A program made the translations under genes and the position numbers. Below are positions 52,872 through 60,982 of a DNA stretch of 64,000 nucleotides, piece by piece; position 1 is the first letter of the stretch, and every line of letters starts with the position of its first letter. The notes below the pieces were generated by a model. It saw only the letters and a program-made list of their open reading frames with translations, had not been told where the DNA came from and searched no databases. Source of the stretch: Saccharopolyspora gloriosae (GTDB lineage: Bacteria; Actinomycetota; Actinomycetes; Mycobacteriales; Pseudonocardiaceae); contig NZ_JACHIV010000001.1 of NCBI RefSeq assembly GCF_014203325.1, positions 2,915,501 through 2,979,500 on the forward strand, read 5' to 3'.

Positions 52872-53768
52872 GTGGCCGACCGGACCGAGCAGCACCGCCT
52901 CAGCGGCCCGCTGGCCGACCCCGCCGCCGACGCCGGGTACACCGAACACCCCGAGCGCGTCGGGTTCTTCACCGACACCAGCGTGTGCATCGGCTGCAAG
53001 GCCTGCGAAGTCGCGTGCAAGGAGTGGAACCTGCTGCCCGAGGACGGCCTGGAGCTCACCGGCATGTCCTACGACAACACCGGGGACCTCGGCGCGAGCA
53101 CCTGGCGGCACGTCGCGTTCGTCGAACAGGAGGTCACCACCACCGACCTCGGCCTGCCCGGCATGGCACCACCCGGCGAGGACGCCGCCCACGAAGCGGG
53201 CGGCGTGCGGTGGCTGATGTCCTCCGACGTGTGCAAGCACTGCACCCACGCCGCCTGCCTCGACGTGTGCCCGACCGGTGCGCTGATCCGCACCGAACAC
53301 GGCACCGTGTTCGTCCAGGACGACATCTGCAACGGCTGCGGCTACTGCGTGCCCGCCTGCCCCTACGGGGTGATCGACATCCGGCCCGGCGACGGCGGCG
53401 CGTTCAAGTGCACGATGTGCCAGGACCGGCTCGGCGCCGGGCTCGCCCCGGCCTGCGCCACGGCGTGCCCCACCGAGTCCATCCAGTTCGGGCCGCTCGA
53501 CGAACTGCGCGAACGCGCCGCGCTGCGCGTCGACGAGCTGCACGGACGCGGCGAGACCGGTGCGCGGCTCTACGGCCACGAACCCGACGACGGCGTCGGG
53601 GGAGACGGCGCCTTCTTCCTGCTGCTCGACGAACCCGAGGTGTACGGACTGCCACCGGACCCGGTGGTGACCACCCGGGACCTGCCGTCGATGTGGCGCC
53701 ACGCCGGGGCCGCAGCCGGTGCGGCGGCGGCCGTCATCGCGGCCTGCTTCGTCGGAAGGCGCCGGTGA
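52872..53768 (+). CDS. Formate dehydrogenase iron-sulfur subunit
   Basis: 298 residues with four [4Fe-4S] cluster motifs: CIGCKACEVAC at about residue 38, CKHCTHAACLDVCP, CNGCGYCVPACP, and CTMCQDRL...CATACP. A C-terminal hydrophobic segment, AAGAAAAVIAACFVG, may anchor it in the membrane. GTG 52872 has AAGGGAG six bases upstream. ATG 52854 overlaps the fdh stop and is the alternative. Carries electrons from the Mo subunit to the NrfD-type partner. Confidence 0.92.
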   Translation: MADRTEQHRLSGPLADPAADAGYTEHPERVGFFTDTSVCIGCKACEVACKEWNLLPEDGLELTGMSYDNTGDLGASTWRHVAFVEQEVTTTDLGLPGMAPPGEDAAHEAGGVRWLMSSDVCKHCTHAACLDVCPTGALIRTEHGTVFVQDDICNGCGYCVPACPYGVIDIRPGDGGAFKCTMCQDRLGAGLAPACATACPTESIQFGPLDELRERAALRVDELHGRGETGARLYGHEPDDGVGGDGAFFLLLDEPEVYGLPPDPVVTTRDLPSMWRHAGAAAGAAAAVIAACFVGRRR

Positions 53769-54703
53769 TGGGCCGGCGCAGGGGCAAGGGCCGCGGCGAA
53801 TCGATCGTGCCGGACGCGGAGTTCCGCTCCTACTACGGCCGCCAGATCATCAAGACCCCTACGTGGAAGGTGCCCGACGTCCCGGCCTACCTGTTCCTCG
53901 GCGGCCTCGCCGGAGCCTCCGCCACCATGGCGGCGCTGGCGGACCTGACGGGACGGCCTCGACTGCGCGGAGCCGGGCGGCTGGCCGCGGCCGCCGGAGC
54001 GGGCGCCAGCGTCATCGCGCTCATCCACGACCTGGGCAGGCCCGCCCGGTTCCTGCACATGCTGCGGGTGTTCAAACCGACCTCGCCGCTGAGCGTCGGC
54101 TCCTGGATCCTCGCGCCGTTCTCCGGGGTCGCCGCCGCAGCCGCCGCCAGCGAGGTCACCGGGCTGCTACCCGGACTCGGCAGGCTCAGCGGACTCGTCT
54201 CCGGGCTGGTGGCGCCCGCGATGACGACCTACACGGCGGTGCTGCTCGCCGACACCGCCGTGCCCGGCTGGCACGAGGTGCACCGGGAACTGCCGTTCGT
54301 GTTCGCGGGCAGCGCCGTGTCCACCGCGGGCGGTCTCGCGCTGCTGAGCGTTCCCGTCGGCGAAGCGGGCCCCGCGCGGCGCATGGCGGTCGCGGGCGCG
54401 GTGCTGGAGCTGGGCGCGGAGGAACTCATGCTCCGCGACGCCGGGCTCGTCGCCGAGGCCTACCGCACGGGCACACCGGGCGCGGTGCTGCGCGCGGCGA
54501 AGGCGCTGACCTGCGTGGCAGCGGTCGCGACCGCGGTGGCGGGCCGGGACCGGCGGGTCGCGGCGGTCGCGGGGCTGTGCCTGGGAGTCGCCGGTGCCGC
54601 CACCCGCTACGGCATCTTCGAAGCCGGCCGCGTCTCGGCGCGCGACCCGAAGTACACGGTCGTCCCGCAGCGGGAACGGCTCGCCCGCACCGAATCCGAG
54701 TGA
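53768..54703 (+). CDS. NrfD/PsrC-type membrane subunit of formate dehydrogenase
   Basis: 311 residues with about eight membrane helices. It opens with a basic MGRRRGKGRG tail, then WKVPDVPAYLFLGGLAGASA and HDLGRPARFLHMLRVFKPTS, the quinone-site region of the NrfD family. It replaces the cytochrome b subunit of E. coli FdnI. ATG 53768 overlaps the previous stop. It donates electrons to menaquinone. Heme is not expected. Confidence 0.88.
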   Translation: MGRRRGKGRGESIVPDAEFRSYYGRQIIKTPTWKVPDVPAYLFLGGLAGASATMAALADLTGRPRLRGAGRLAAAAGAGASVIALIHDLGRPARFLHMLRVFKPTSPLSVGSWILAPFSGVAAAAAASEVTGLLPGLGRLSGLVSGLVAPAMTTYTAVLLADTAVPGWHEVHRELPFVFAGSAVSTAGGLALLSVPVGEAGPARRMAVAGAVLELGAEELMLRDAGLVAEAYRTGTPGAVLRAAKALTCVAAVATAVAGRDRRVAAVAGLCLGVAGAATRYGIFEAGRVSARDPKYTVVPQRERLARTESE

Positions 54704-54998
54704 TCTCGCGAAACCGCCCGGACCGCACCGCAGCGCCGTGTAGGGTTCGCCCATGCTTGATCGGCCGGAGCCCGTCGACCGGCCACGCCGGTGCTCACGA
54801 CGTGCCCTCGGGCCGATCCGCGCGGTAGCGGCCGATCGCTTTCGCACAAGGGGAATCCCTACCGGTGTCCCGAACCGGCCGTGGAGCCGCGGACGCCGTC
54901 GTAGCGTGGGGCGTCCCGCACGCCCGGCCGCGCGCGGGACGTGACCGTCTTCGACCGGCGGCAGGCCCGACACGTCAGTTCGCACGAGGAGAATCACC
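54704..54998. other. Intergenic region between fdh operon and ABC genes
   Basis: 295 bases. Contains GATCGGCC (54759-54766) and GGCCGATC (54811-54818) as distant complementary arms, and GTGTAGGGTT near 54737 as a weak promoter-like element. An open frame at 54753-54944 lacks family features and a ribosome site, so it is not annotated. Confidence 0.4.
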
Positions 54999-55700
54999 AT
55001 GACCGCCGCGTCGAGGTCCGGGACCGAATCGATGCTCACCGGCACCGACCTGGTCTGCTCTTTCGGACCCACCCCAGCGCTGCGCGGGGCCGAGCTCGCG
55101 GTCGACGCCGGTGAGGTCGTCGCCGTCGTCGGCGCGTCCGGCTCCGGGAAGTCGACGTTGCTGCACTGCCTGGCCGGCGTGGTCCCCCCCGAATCGGGCA
55201 CGGTCCGCTTCCGCGGCCGCGACGTCACCGCCATGACCGACGACGAGCGCAGCGCCCTGCGGCGCAGCGAATTCGGCTTCGTGTTCCAGTTCGGCCAGCT
55301 CGTCCCCGAGCTCAGCGTGCTGGAGAACATCGCGCTGCCGCTGCGGCTCAACGGCGTCGCCCGCCGCAAGGCGGAAGCCCGCGCCCGCGACTGGGCGGAG
55401 AAGCTGGAGGTGGCCGGGCAGTCCGACAAGCGCCCCGGCGAGATCTCCGGCGGGCAGGGACAGCGCGCCGCGCTGGCCCGCGCCTTGGTGGCCGACCCCG
55501 CGGTGATCTTCGCCGACGAGCCGACCGGCGCGCTCGACTCCGTCGGCGGTGAACAGGTGATGCGGCTGCTCGCGGAGACCGCCGCCGAATCGGGCAGCGC
55601 CGTGGTCCTGGTGACCCACGAGGCCAGCGTCGCCTCCTACGCCGACCGGGAGGTCGTGATCCGCGACGGCCGGACGCTGCTGGAGGAGACCGCACGATGA
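54999..55700 (+). CDS. ABC transporter ATP-binding protein (MacB/LolD-like)
   Basis: 233 residues. Walker A GASGSGKST, Q-loop region FVFQFGQLVPELSVLENIAL, signature ISGGQGQRAALARAL (the usual SGGxxQR), Walker B VIFADEPTGALD and H-loop VTHE. ATG 54999 behind GAGGAGAATCACC. Stop overlaps the permease start as ATGA. Drives the adjacent FtsX-type permease. Confidence 0.92.
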   Translation: MTAASRSGTESMLTGTDLVCSFGPTPALRGAELAVDAGEVVAVVGASGSGKSTLLHCLAGVVPPESGTVRFRGRDVTAMTDDERSALRRSEFGFVFQFGQLVPELSVLENIALPLRLNGVARRKAEARARDWAEKLEVAGQSDKRPGEISGGQGQRAALARALVADPAVIFADEPTGALDSVGGEQVMRLLAETAAESGSAVVLVTHEASVASYADREVVIRDGRTLLEETAR

Positions 55701-58054
55701 GCAGGCTGCGCACCTGGGCCGCCGACCTCGTCCTCGGTGTCCGGCTCGCCATCGGCGATCGCCACACCCCGTGGGGGCGCCTCGCGCTGATGACCGTCGG
55801 CGTGGGCATCGGCGTCACGGTCCTGCTGGCCAGCGCGGGGCTGCCGACGTGGCTCGACAACAGGGACCAGCGCTTGGCCGAGCGTGCCATGCCGGCCACC
55901 TCCAGCGTGACCGCCGAGACCCCCGCCGCGGTGCTCGGCATGAACGGATCGACCTCGTTCCACGAACATTCGATCCAGGGCAGGCTGCTGCAAGCACAAC
56001 GCCCGGACGCGCCCGTGCCCCCGGGCTTGGACCGCGTGCCCGGTCCGGGCGAGCTGGTGGTGTCCCCGGCGCTCGGGGAACTGCTCGCCCAGCCCGAGTC
56101 CGAACTGCTGCGGCAACGACTGGCCGGGCACGTCGTCGGCCACATCGGCGACGCGGGCCTGCTCGCTCCCGGCGAGCTGTACTACTACGCGGGCACCACC
56201 GGCCTGACCGAGTGGAACGCGACCTACCGCGTCGACGACCACTTCGGTGAGCGCCGCGACAACGACGGCATGTCGCAGGACGCCTGGCTGCTGTGGATGA
56301 CGGGCATCTGCGTGCTGCTCGTACCGGTGATCGTGTTCGTGGTGAGCACGGCCCGGCTCGCCGAAGCCGCCCGGCAGCGGCGGCTCGCCGCCCTCCGGCT
56401 GGTCGGCGCGGGTGCCTGGCAGGTGCGCCGCATCGCCTCCGGGGAAAGCCTCGTCGGAGCGCTCGCCGGGGTCGTCGCGGGCTGGGCGATGTTCCTGGGC
56501 GTTCGCGCGGTGGCGGGGAACGTGGAGGTGGCCACCAACTCCGTCTCCACCCAGGACCTGTCCCCGGTGTGGTGGCTCGCCGTCCTGATCAGCATCGGGG
56601 TGCCCGTGATGACGGTGGTCCTGTCGCTGGCGTCGCTGCGCGGCGCGGTCGACGACCCGCTGCGCTGGGTCCGGCAGGGCATGCCCGTGCGGCGACGGCT
56701 GTGGGTGCGTTGCGTGCCGCTGGTCGCCGGCGTCGCGTTGATCGGCCTGACCGCCGCGATGCGCTGGACCAACGACGGGCTCTTCGTGTACATGCTGGTC
56801 AGCGCGGTCACGTTGATCCTCGTGTCGGTGCCGCTGCTGCTGCCGTGGACCGTGGACGCGCTGGCCCGCTCGTCGAGCGGGGGCCCGGTGGCCTGGCAGC
56901 TCGCGGTGCGCAGGCTGCACTTCACCAGCGGTACCGCCGCTCGTTCGGTCAGCGCCATCGCAGTGGTGGTCACCGGCGTGATCGGCCTCCAGACCCTGAT
57001 CGCTTCCGTGGAGGCGACGGTGGGGGAGGACCGGGCGGTGCCGCTGCCGACTCCGGGGATCACGGTGTCGGCCCAGGAGGACCTGCAGGGCCGTGACGGG
57101 CTCGCGTCCGCGCTCACCGAGATCAGCTCGCTGCCCGGCGTCCACGCCGTGGTCGGCGGGCACTCCGCGAGCCTGACGTCCGGCGACGAGTCGCCGCATC
57201 GCTCGGTGGCGATCGCGGACTGCGCCACCATCGCCCGCGACACCGAGCTCGAGCCCGAGGAGTGCGCGGACGGAGCGGCGTACCGCACCGCGACCGGACG
57301 TGGTGAGAACGTCCAGGGAGATGGGGCTGATCGACCGCTGCGCGAGGGCGAGCTGTTCGAGATCTTCGGTCGCGGCTCCCAGGCCACCGGGCCGGGCACG
57401 GTGGCCTGGCAGGTGCCGCCGCACCAGGACATCGAGGAGCCGACCGACGACCTGAAGTCCGCGGACCTCGTGCTCACACCCGCCGCGGCCGTCGGCATCC
57501 CGATGGACATGCGCTCGGTCTGGCTGGACATCGAGACCGATGGCCCGGTCGCGCCGGAACTGCTGGAGTCGGTGCGCAACGTGGTGGCCGCGAACCTGAC
57601 CGGCGGATCGGTCAACACCTCCTACAGCGACCAAAACCTGACCGAGACCGTAGAGCAGATCCGCGCGGTCAAGCACGCGCTGCTGCTCGGAGCGCTGGTG
57701 ACGTTCTCCCTCATCGGGTGCAGCCTGCTGGTCACCGCGATCGAGCAGATCCAGGAGCGGACCCGGCCGATGGCGGTGCTCGGGGCCGTCGGCGCCCGGC
57801 GCAGCACGCTCGTGTGGTCGGCGTTCCTGCAGAACGCGGTGCCGATGCTGCTCACTGCGGTGCTCGCGGTGCCGATCGGGCTGGGGCTGGGGACGTTGCT
57901 GATCGTGACGCTGTTCCGGATCTACCCGGTGTTCGACCTGGCGGGGATGGGCGTGGTGCTCAGCTTCGCCGCCGTGTCGGTCCTGGTCGTGACCGCGCTG
58001 ACCGCTCCCGCGCTGTCCCGCGCCATGAGCTCGGAAGGCCTCCACACCGAGTAA
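55697..58054 (+). CDS. FtsX-type ABC permease, large
   Basis: 785 residues with an N-terminal membrane helix, a large extracellular domain, a first FtsX core around residues 200-275 (RQRRLAALRLVGAGAWQVRR), further helices and a C-terminal FtsX core (RTRPMAVLGAVGARRSTLVW). The duplicated permease cores imply that one chain forms the dimer. Such pairs export or respond to antimicrobial peptides or lipids. No sensor kinase is adjacent. Coupled to the ATPase by ATGA overlap. Confidence 0.85.
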   Translation: MSRLRTWAADLVLGVRLAIGDRHTPWGRLALMTVGVGIGVTVLLASAGLPTWLDNRDQRLAERAMPATSSVTAETPAAVLGMNGSTSFHEHSIQGRLLQAQRPDAPVPPGLDRVPGPGELVVSPALGELLAQPESELLRQRLAGHVVGHIGDAGLLAPGELYYYAGTTGLTEWNATYRVDDHFGERRDNDGMSQDAWLLWMTGICVLLVPVIVFVVSTARLAEAARQRRLAALRLVGAGAWQVRRIASGESLVGALAGVVAGWAMFLGVRAVAGNVEVATNSVSTQDLSPVWWLAVLISIGVPVMTVVLSLASLRGAVDDPLRWVRQGMPVRRRLWVRCVPLVAGVALIGLTAAMRWTNDGLFVYMLVSAVTLILVSVPLLLPWTVDALARSSSGGPVAWQLAVRRLHFTSGTAARSVSAIAVVVTGVIGLQTLIASVEATVGEDRAVPLPTPGITVSAQEDLQGRDGLASALTEISSLPGVHAVVGGHSASLTSGDESPHRSVAIADCATIARDTELEPEECADGAAYRTATGRGENVQGDGADRPLREGELFEIFGRGSQATGPGTVAWQVPPHQDIEEPTDDLKSADLVLTPAAAVGIPMDMRSVWLDIETDGPVAPELLESVRNVVAANLTGGSVNTSYSDQNLTETVEQIRAVKHALLLGALVTFSLIGCSLLVTAIEQIQERTRPMAVLGAVGARRSTLVWSAFLQNAVPMLLTAVLAVPIGLGLGTLLIVTLFRIYPVFDLAGMGVVLSFAAVSVLVVTALTAPALSRAMSSEGLHTE

Positions 58055-58184
58055 TTCGCACGCAGTCCCTCCCTTTGCCGAGCGCCGCGCAAATTCTCTA
58101 CAGTCACGATTCATTCAGTGTCGAGTGAAATTAACGCTCGACAGCAACAACCACACAACCGGCAACAGAGCAGAAAAGCACGCG

Positions 58185-58292
58185 CTACTTCAGGCGCCTG
58201 CGGCGCAGGTCGGAACGGACGTCCCACACCGTCCACCAGACGCCGGCCAGCGCCACCGCGCCCAACAACAACAGCAGCAGGTACTGGGCCAT
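58185..58292 (-). CDS. Tiny single-helix membrane protein (35 residues)
   Basis: ATG 58290-58292 with GGGAG seven bases upstream on the minus strand and TAG at 58185. The product has one leucine-rich transmembrane helix (QYLLLLLLGAVALAGVWW) then a strongly basic end (RSDLRRRRLK), a positive-inside anchor. Opposite strand to the FtsX gene. Function unknown. Confidence 0.55.
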   Translation of the reverse strand: MAQYLLLLLLGAVALAGVWWTVWDVRSDLRRRRLK

Positions 58293-58587
58293 CGCAGAAC
58301 TCCCGGAAAGGCCTCGGAGAGAGCGCCGGCGGACTCGGTCGCAGCCGCGCCGCGGGCACCGCGTCCGGTGGTCTCGGCACCTGACGCGGCTCCGAGCCTA
58401 GTGAGGTTCGCCTCCTGATCGCCGGACGAGCGCACCCGCCCGCGATCACCACGGACGACCGGATCGGGCAGCCCGGCCGGGTGACGCCCCGGCATGTCCG
58501 CCCCGGTCCGTGACCGCCGGACTCGGACGATGGTGGGTCGCCGGGCAACGAACTCGACCGACCCGGGGATGGAGGTGCTTCGCAGTC
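58293..58587. other. Intergenic region
   Basis: 295 bases between two tiny membrane-protein genes. The minus-strand gene at 58185 should have its promoter here. No structure or gene stands out. Confidence 0.35.
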
Positions 58588-58782
58588 ATGTCCCCCGCGC
58601 ACCAGGTGGTGTTGGCCGAGGCGATGAGCACGCACGGCGAAGTCGGCGCGATGACCTTGACCGCCGGTGGCCTGCTCGGATTCGTCGCGCTGTATCGCCG
58701 ACGGCGGGCCACACTGTCGAAGCGGCGGGCGAGGGTGGTGAGCAGGTCGGACCTGGCCGACCCCCTGGTCCCGCGGCAGTGA
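58588..58782 (+). CDS. Small predicted single-helix membrane protein
   Basis: 64 residues from ATG 58588, GGAGG about 12 bases upstream (loose). One hydrophobic segment AMTLTAGGLLGFVALY followed by YRRRRA. It could be a real small membrane protein in front of murT or a chance frame. It is 56 bases before murT in the same direction. Confidence 0.4.
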   Translation: MSPAHQVVLAEAMSTHGEVGAMTLTAGGLLGFVALYRRRRATLSKRRARVVSRSDLADPLVPRQ

Positions 58783-58838
58783 GGTGACGCCGGCGACCGG
58801 CCACCGCACCACCGCTGTTCGTCAAGGGGGAGTGACGA

Positions 58839-60260
58839 ATGACCGGAACCAGAAGGGACGGCGAACGGGCGACGGAGCAGGGCGAGGCCGACGGGGATCG
58901 GGCCGCGGCGGGCGGAGCGACGACGCCGCGGCCTCGTGAAGCCGAAGGCCCGCCGACGTCACCCGACCCGTCCGCGCCGACCGAGCCGATCTCGCCGTGG
59001 CGGGTGATCGCCCCGCCGCGCCCGGCACCACCGGCACCGGGCGGCCCGCTGCGCACGTCGCTGGCGCTCGGCGCCGGACGGGTCGTGGCGAGCATGTCGC
59101 GCCGGCTGCGCTTGGGCAGCGGCGGCATGATCGGCGGCAGGCTCGCGCTGAGCCTGCAACCCGGACTGCTCGCCAAGCTCGCCGCGGGCCGCCGGATCGT
59201 CATGATCACCGGGACCAACGGCAAGACCACCACGACCGCGCTCGTCGCTGAAGCGCTGCGCAGCCGAGGCGCGGCCACCAGCAACGTCACCGGGGCCAAC
59301 ATGCTCGACGGGCACGTGGCGGCGCTGATGACCGACCTGTCCGCGCCGTTCGCCGCGCTGGAGGTCGACGAGCTGCACCTCGCGCAGGTCACCGCGGAGT
59401 TCGCCCCCTCGGTGATCCTGCTGCTCAACCTCAGCCGGGACCAGATGGACCGGGTCGGCGAGATCCGCACCGTGCAGCGCAGCCTGCGCACCGCCCTGGA
59501 ACGGGCACCGCAGACCCGGGTGGTGGCCAACCGCGACGACCCGAACATCGTCTCCATCGGCGCCGGGCACCCGTCGGTGACCTGGGTGTCCGGTGGCGCG
59601 CGGTGGACGCACGACGCGCTGAACTGCCCGCGCTGCGGAGCGTTCCTCACCGACCTCGACGGGCCCTGGCACTGCGAATGCGGGCTCTCGCGCCCGGACG
59701 CCGACTGGACGGTCACCGAGACCGGCGTGATCGGCCCGGACGGCGTGGAACACCCGCTGGACCTGGCGCTTCCCGGCCACGTGAACCGGATCAACGCGAC
59801 GTTCGCCGTGGCGGCGGCCGCCGAGCTCGGCTGCGACCCCGCCGAAGTGCTGCGCCGCGTCGCGGACCTGCGCCAGGCCAGCGGGCGCTACTCGACGGTG
59901 CTGCTCGACGACCGGGTCGTGCGGTTGCTGCTGGCGAAGAACCCGGCGAGCTGGCTGGAGATGCTCGACCTCGTCTCCGGGCACGACCGCCCGCTGATCC
60001 TGGCGGTCAACAGCAGGGAAGCCGACGGCTACGACGTGTCGTGGCTGTGGGACGTGGACTTCGAGGCGCTGCGGGGGAGGTCGGTGCTGGTGACCGGGGA
60101 CCGGGGATTGGACCTGGCGGTGCGGCTGCGGTACGCGGGGGTGTCCTGCGAGGTGACCGCCACCGCGCAGGACGCGCTGGTCCGCAGCGGGCCGGAACCG
60201 GACGTGGTCGCGAACTACACCGCGTTCCGCGACCTGCTGGCCCGGAGCGTGGCCCGATGA
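58839..60260 (+). CDS. murT: Lipid II isoglutaminyl synthase, ligase subunit MurT
   Basis: 473 residues. With GatD it amidates the D-Glu of lipid II to D-isoglutamine. A disordered Arg/Pro-rich first 80 residues precedes the Mur ligase core: P-loop GTNGKTTTT at about residue 125, NLSRDQMDRVGE, and a zinc ribbon CPRCG...CECG at about residues 263-285 that marks MurT. The C-terminal domain runs to the end. ATG 58839 behind GGGGGAG. ATGA overlap with gatD. Confidence 0.93.
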   Translation: MTGTRRDGERATEQGEADGDRAAAGGATTPRPREAEGPPTSPDPSAPTEPISPWRVIAPPRPAPPAPGGPLRTSLALGAGRVVASMSRRLRLGSGGMIGGRLALSLQPGLLAKLAAGRRIVMITGTNGKTTTTALVAEALRSRGAATSNVTGANMLDGHVAALMTDLSAPFAALEVDELHLAQVTAEFAPSVILLLNLSRDQMDRVGEIRTVQRSLRTALERAPQTRVVANRDDPNIVSIGAGHPSVTWVSGGARWTHDALNCPRCGAFLTDLDGPWHCECGLSRPDADWTVTETGVIGPDGVEHPLDLALPGHVNRINATFAVAAAAELGCDPAEVLRRVADLRQASGRYSTVLLDDRVVRLLLAKNPASWLEMLDLVSGHDRPLILAVNSREADGYDVSWLWDVDFEALRGRSVLVTGDRGLDLAVRLRYAGVSCEVTATAQDALVRSGPEPDVVANYTAFRDLLARSVAR

Positions 60261-60982
60261 GCGGCGAGGGCGTGCGGATCGCGCTGGTGCTGCCGGACCT
60301 GCTGGGAACCTACGGGGATCGCGGGAACATGCTGGTGCTGGAGCGGCGGCTGCACTGGCGGGGCATCCCGTCGGAGACGGTCACCGTGCTGTCCTCCTCC
60401 GCGTCGGTGCCCGACTCCTGCGACGTGTACCTGCTCGGCGGTGGTGAGGACGTGGCGCAGACCGCGGCGATGCGGGTGCTGTCCCGATCGCCGGGCCTGC
60501 AGCGCGCCGCGGCGCGCGGTGCTCCGGTGCTGGGGATCTGCGGTGGCCTCCAAGTGCTGGGCACCGAGTTCACGACCGGTGACGGGGTGCGCCACGAGGG
60601 GCTCGGGCTGGTCGACGCGGTCACCGAACCCGCGGGGGAGCGGGCGATCGGCGAGGTGACCACGGACTGCCTGCTCGCCGGGGTCGGCATGCTCACGGGT
60701 TTCGAGAACCACCTGGGCCGGACCCGTCTGGGTTCGGGGTCGATGCCGTTGGGGCGGGTCACCCGCGGGATCGGCAACGGCCCCGACCGCGCGGAGGGCG
60801 TGGTGCGCGGGCACGTGGTGTGCACCTACCTGCACGGGCCGATCCTGGCGCGCAATCCGGCGCTGGCGGATCTGCTGCTGGGCTGGGCGGTGGGGGCTCC
60901 GCTGCAGCCGATCGCCGAACCGGAGGAGCTCGCCGCGCTGCGCGTGGAGCGCAGCAGGATGCGCGCGCGCAACCCGAAGTGA
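60257..60982 (+). CDS. gatD: Lipid II isoglutaminyl synthase, glutaminase subunit GatD
   Basis: 241 residues. Class I glutamine amidotransferase with nucleophile Cys95 in GICGGLQ and His193 in TYLHGP. No synthetase domain. It supplies ammonia to MurT. The stop touches the convergent murJ-like stop (TGATCA at 60980-60985), with no room for a terminator. Confidence 0.93.
   Translation: MSGEGVRIALVLPDLLGTYGDRGNMLVLERRLHWRGIPSETVTVLSSSASVPDSCDVYLLGGGEDVAQTAAMRVLSRSPGLQRAAARGAPVLGICGGLQVLGTEFTTGDGVRHEGLGLVDAVTEPAGERAIGEVTTDCLLAGVGMLTGFENHLGRTRLGSGSMPLGRVTRGIGNGPDRAEGVVRGHVVCTYLHGPILARNPALADLLLGWAVGAPLQPIAEPEELAALRVERSRMRARNPK

Noticed and set aside
54753-54944. 63-residue open frame upstream of the ABC operon
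   Set aside because: No ribosome binding site, Arg/Pro-rich composition and no hydrophobic or conserved pattern.
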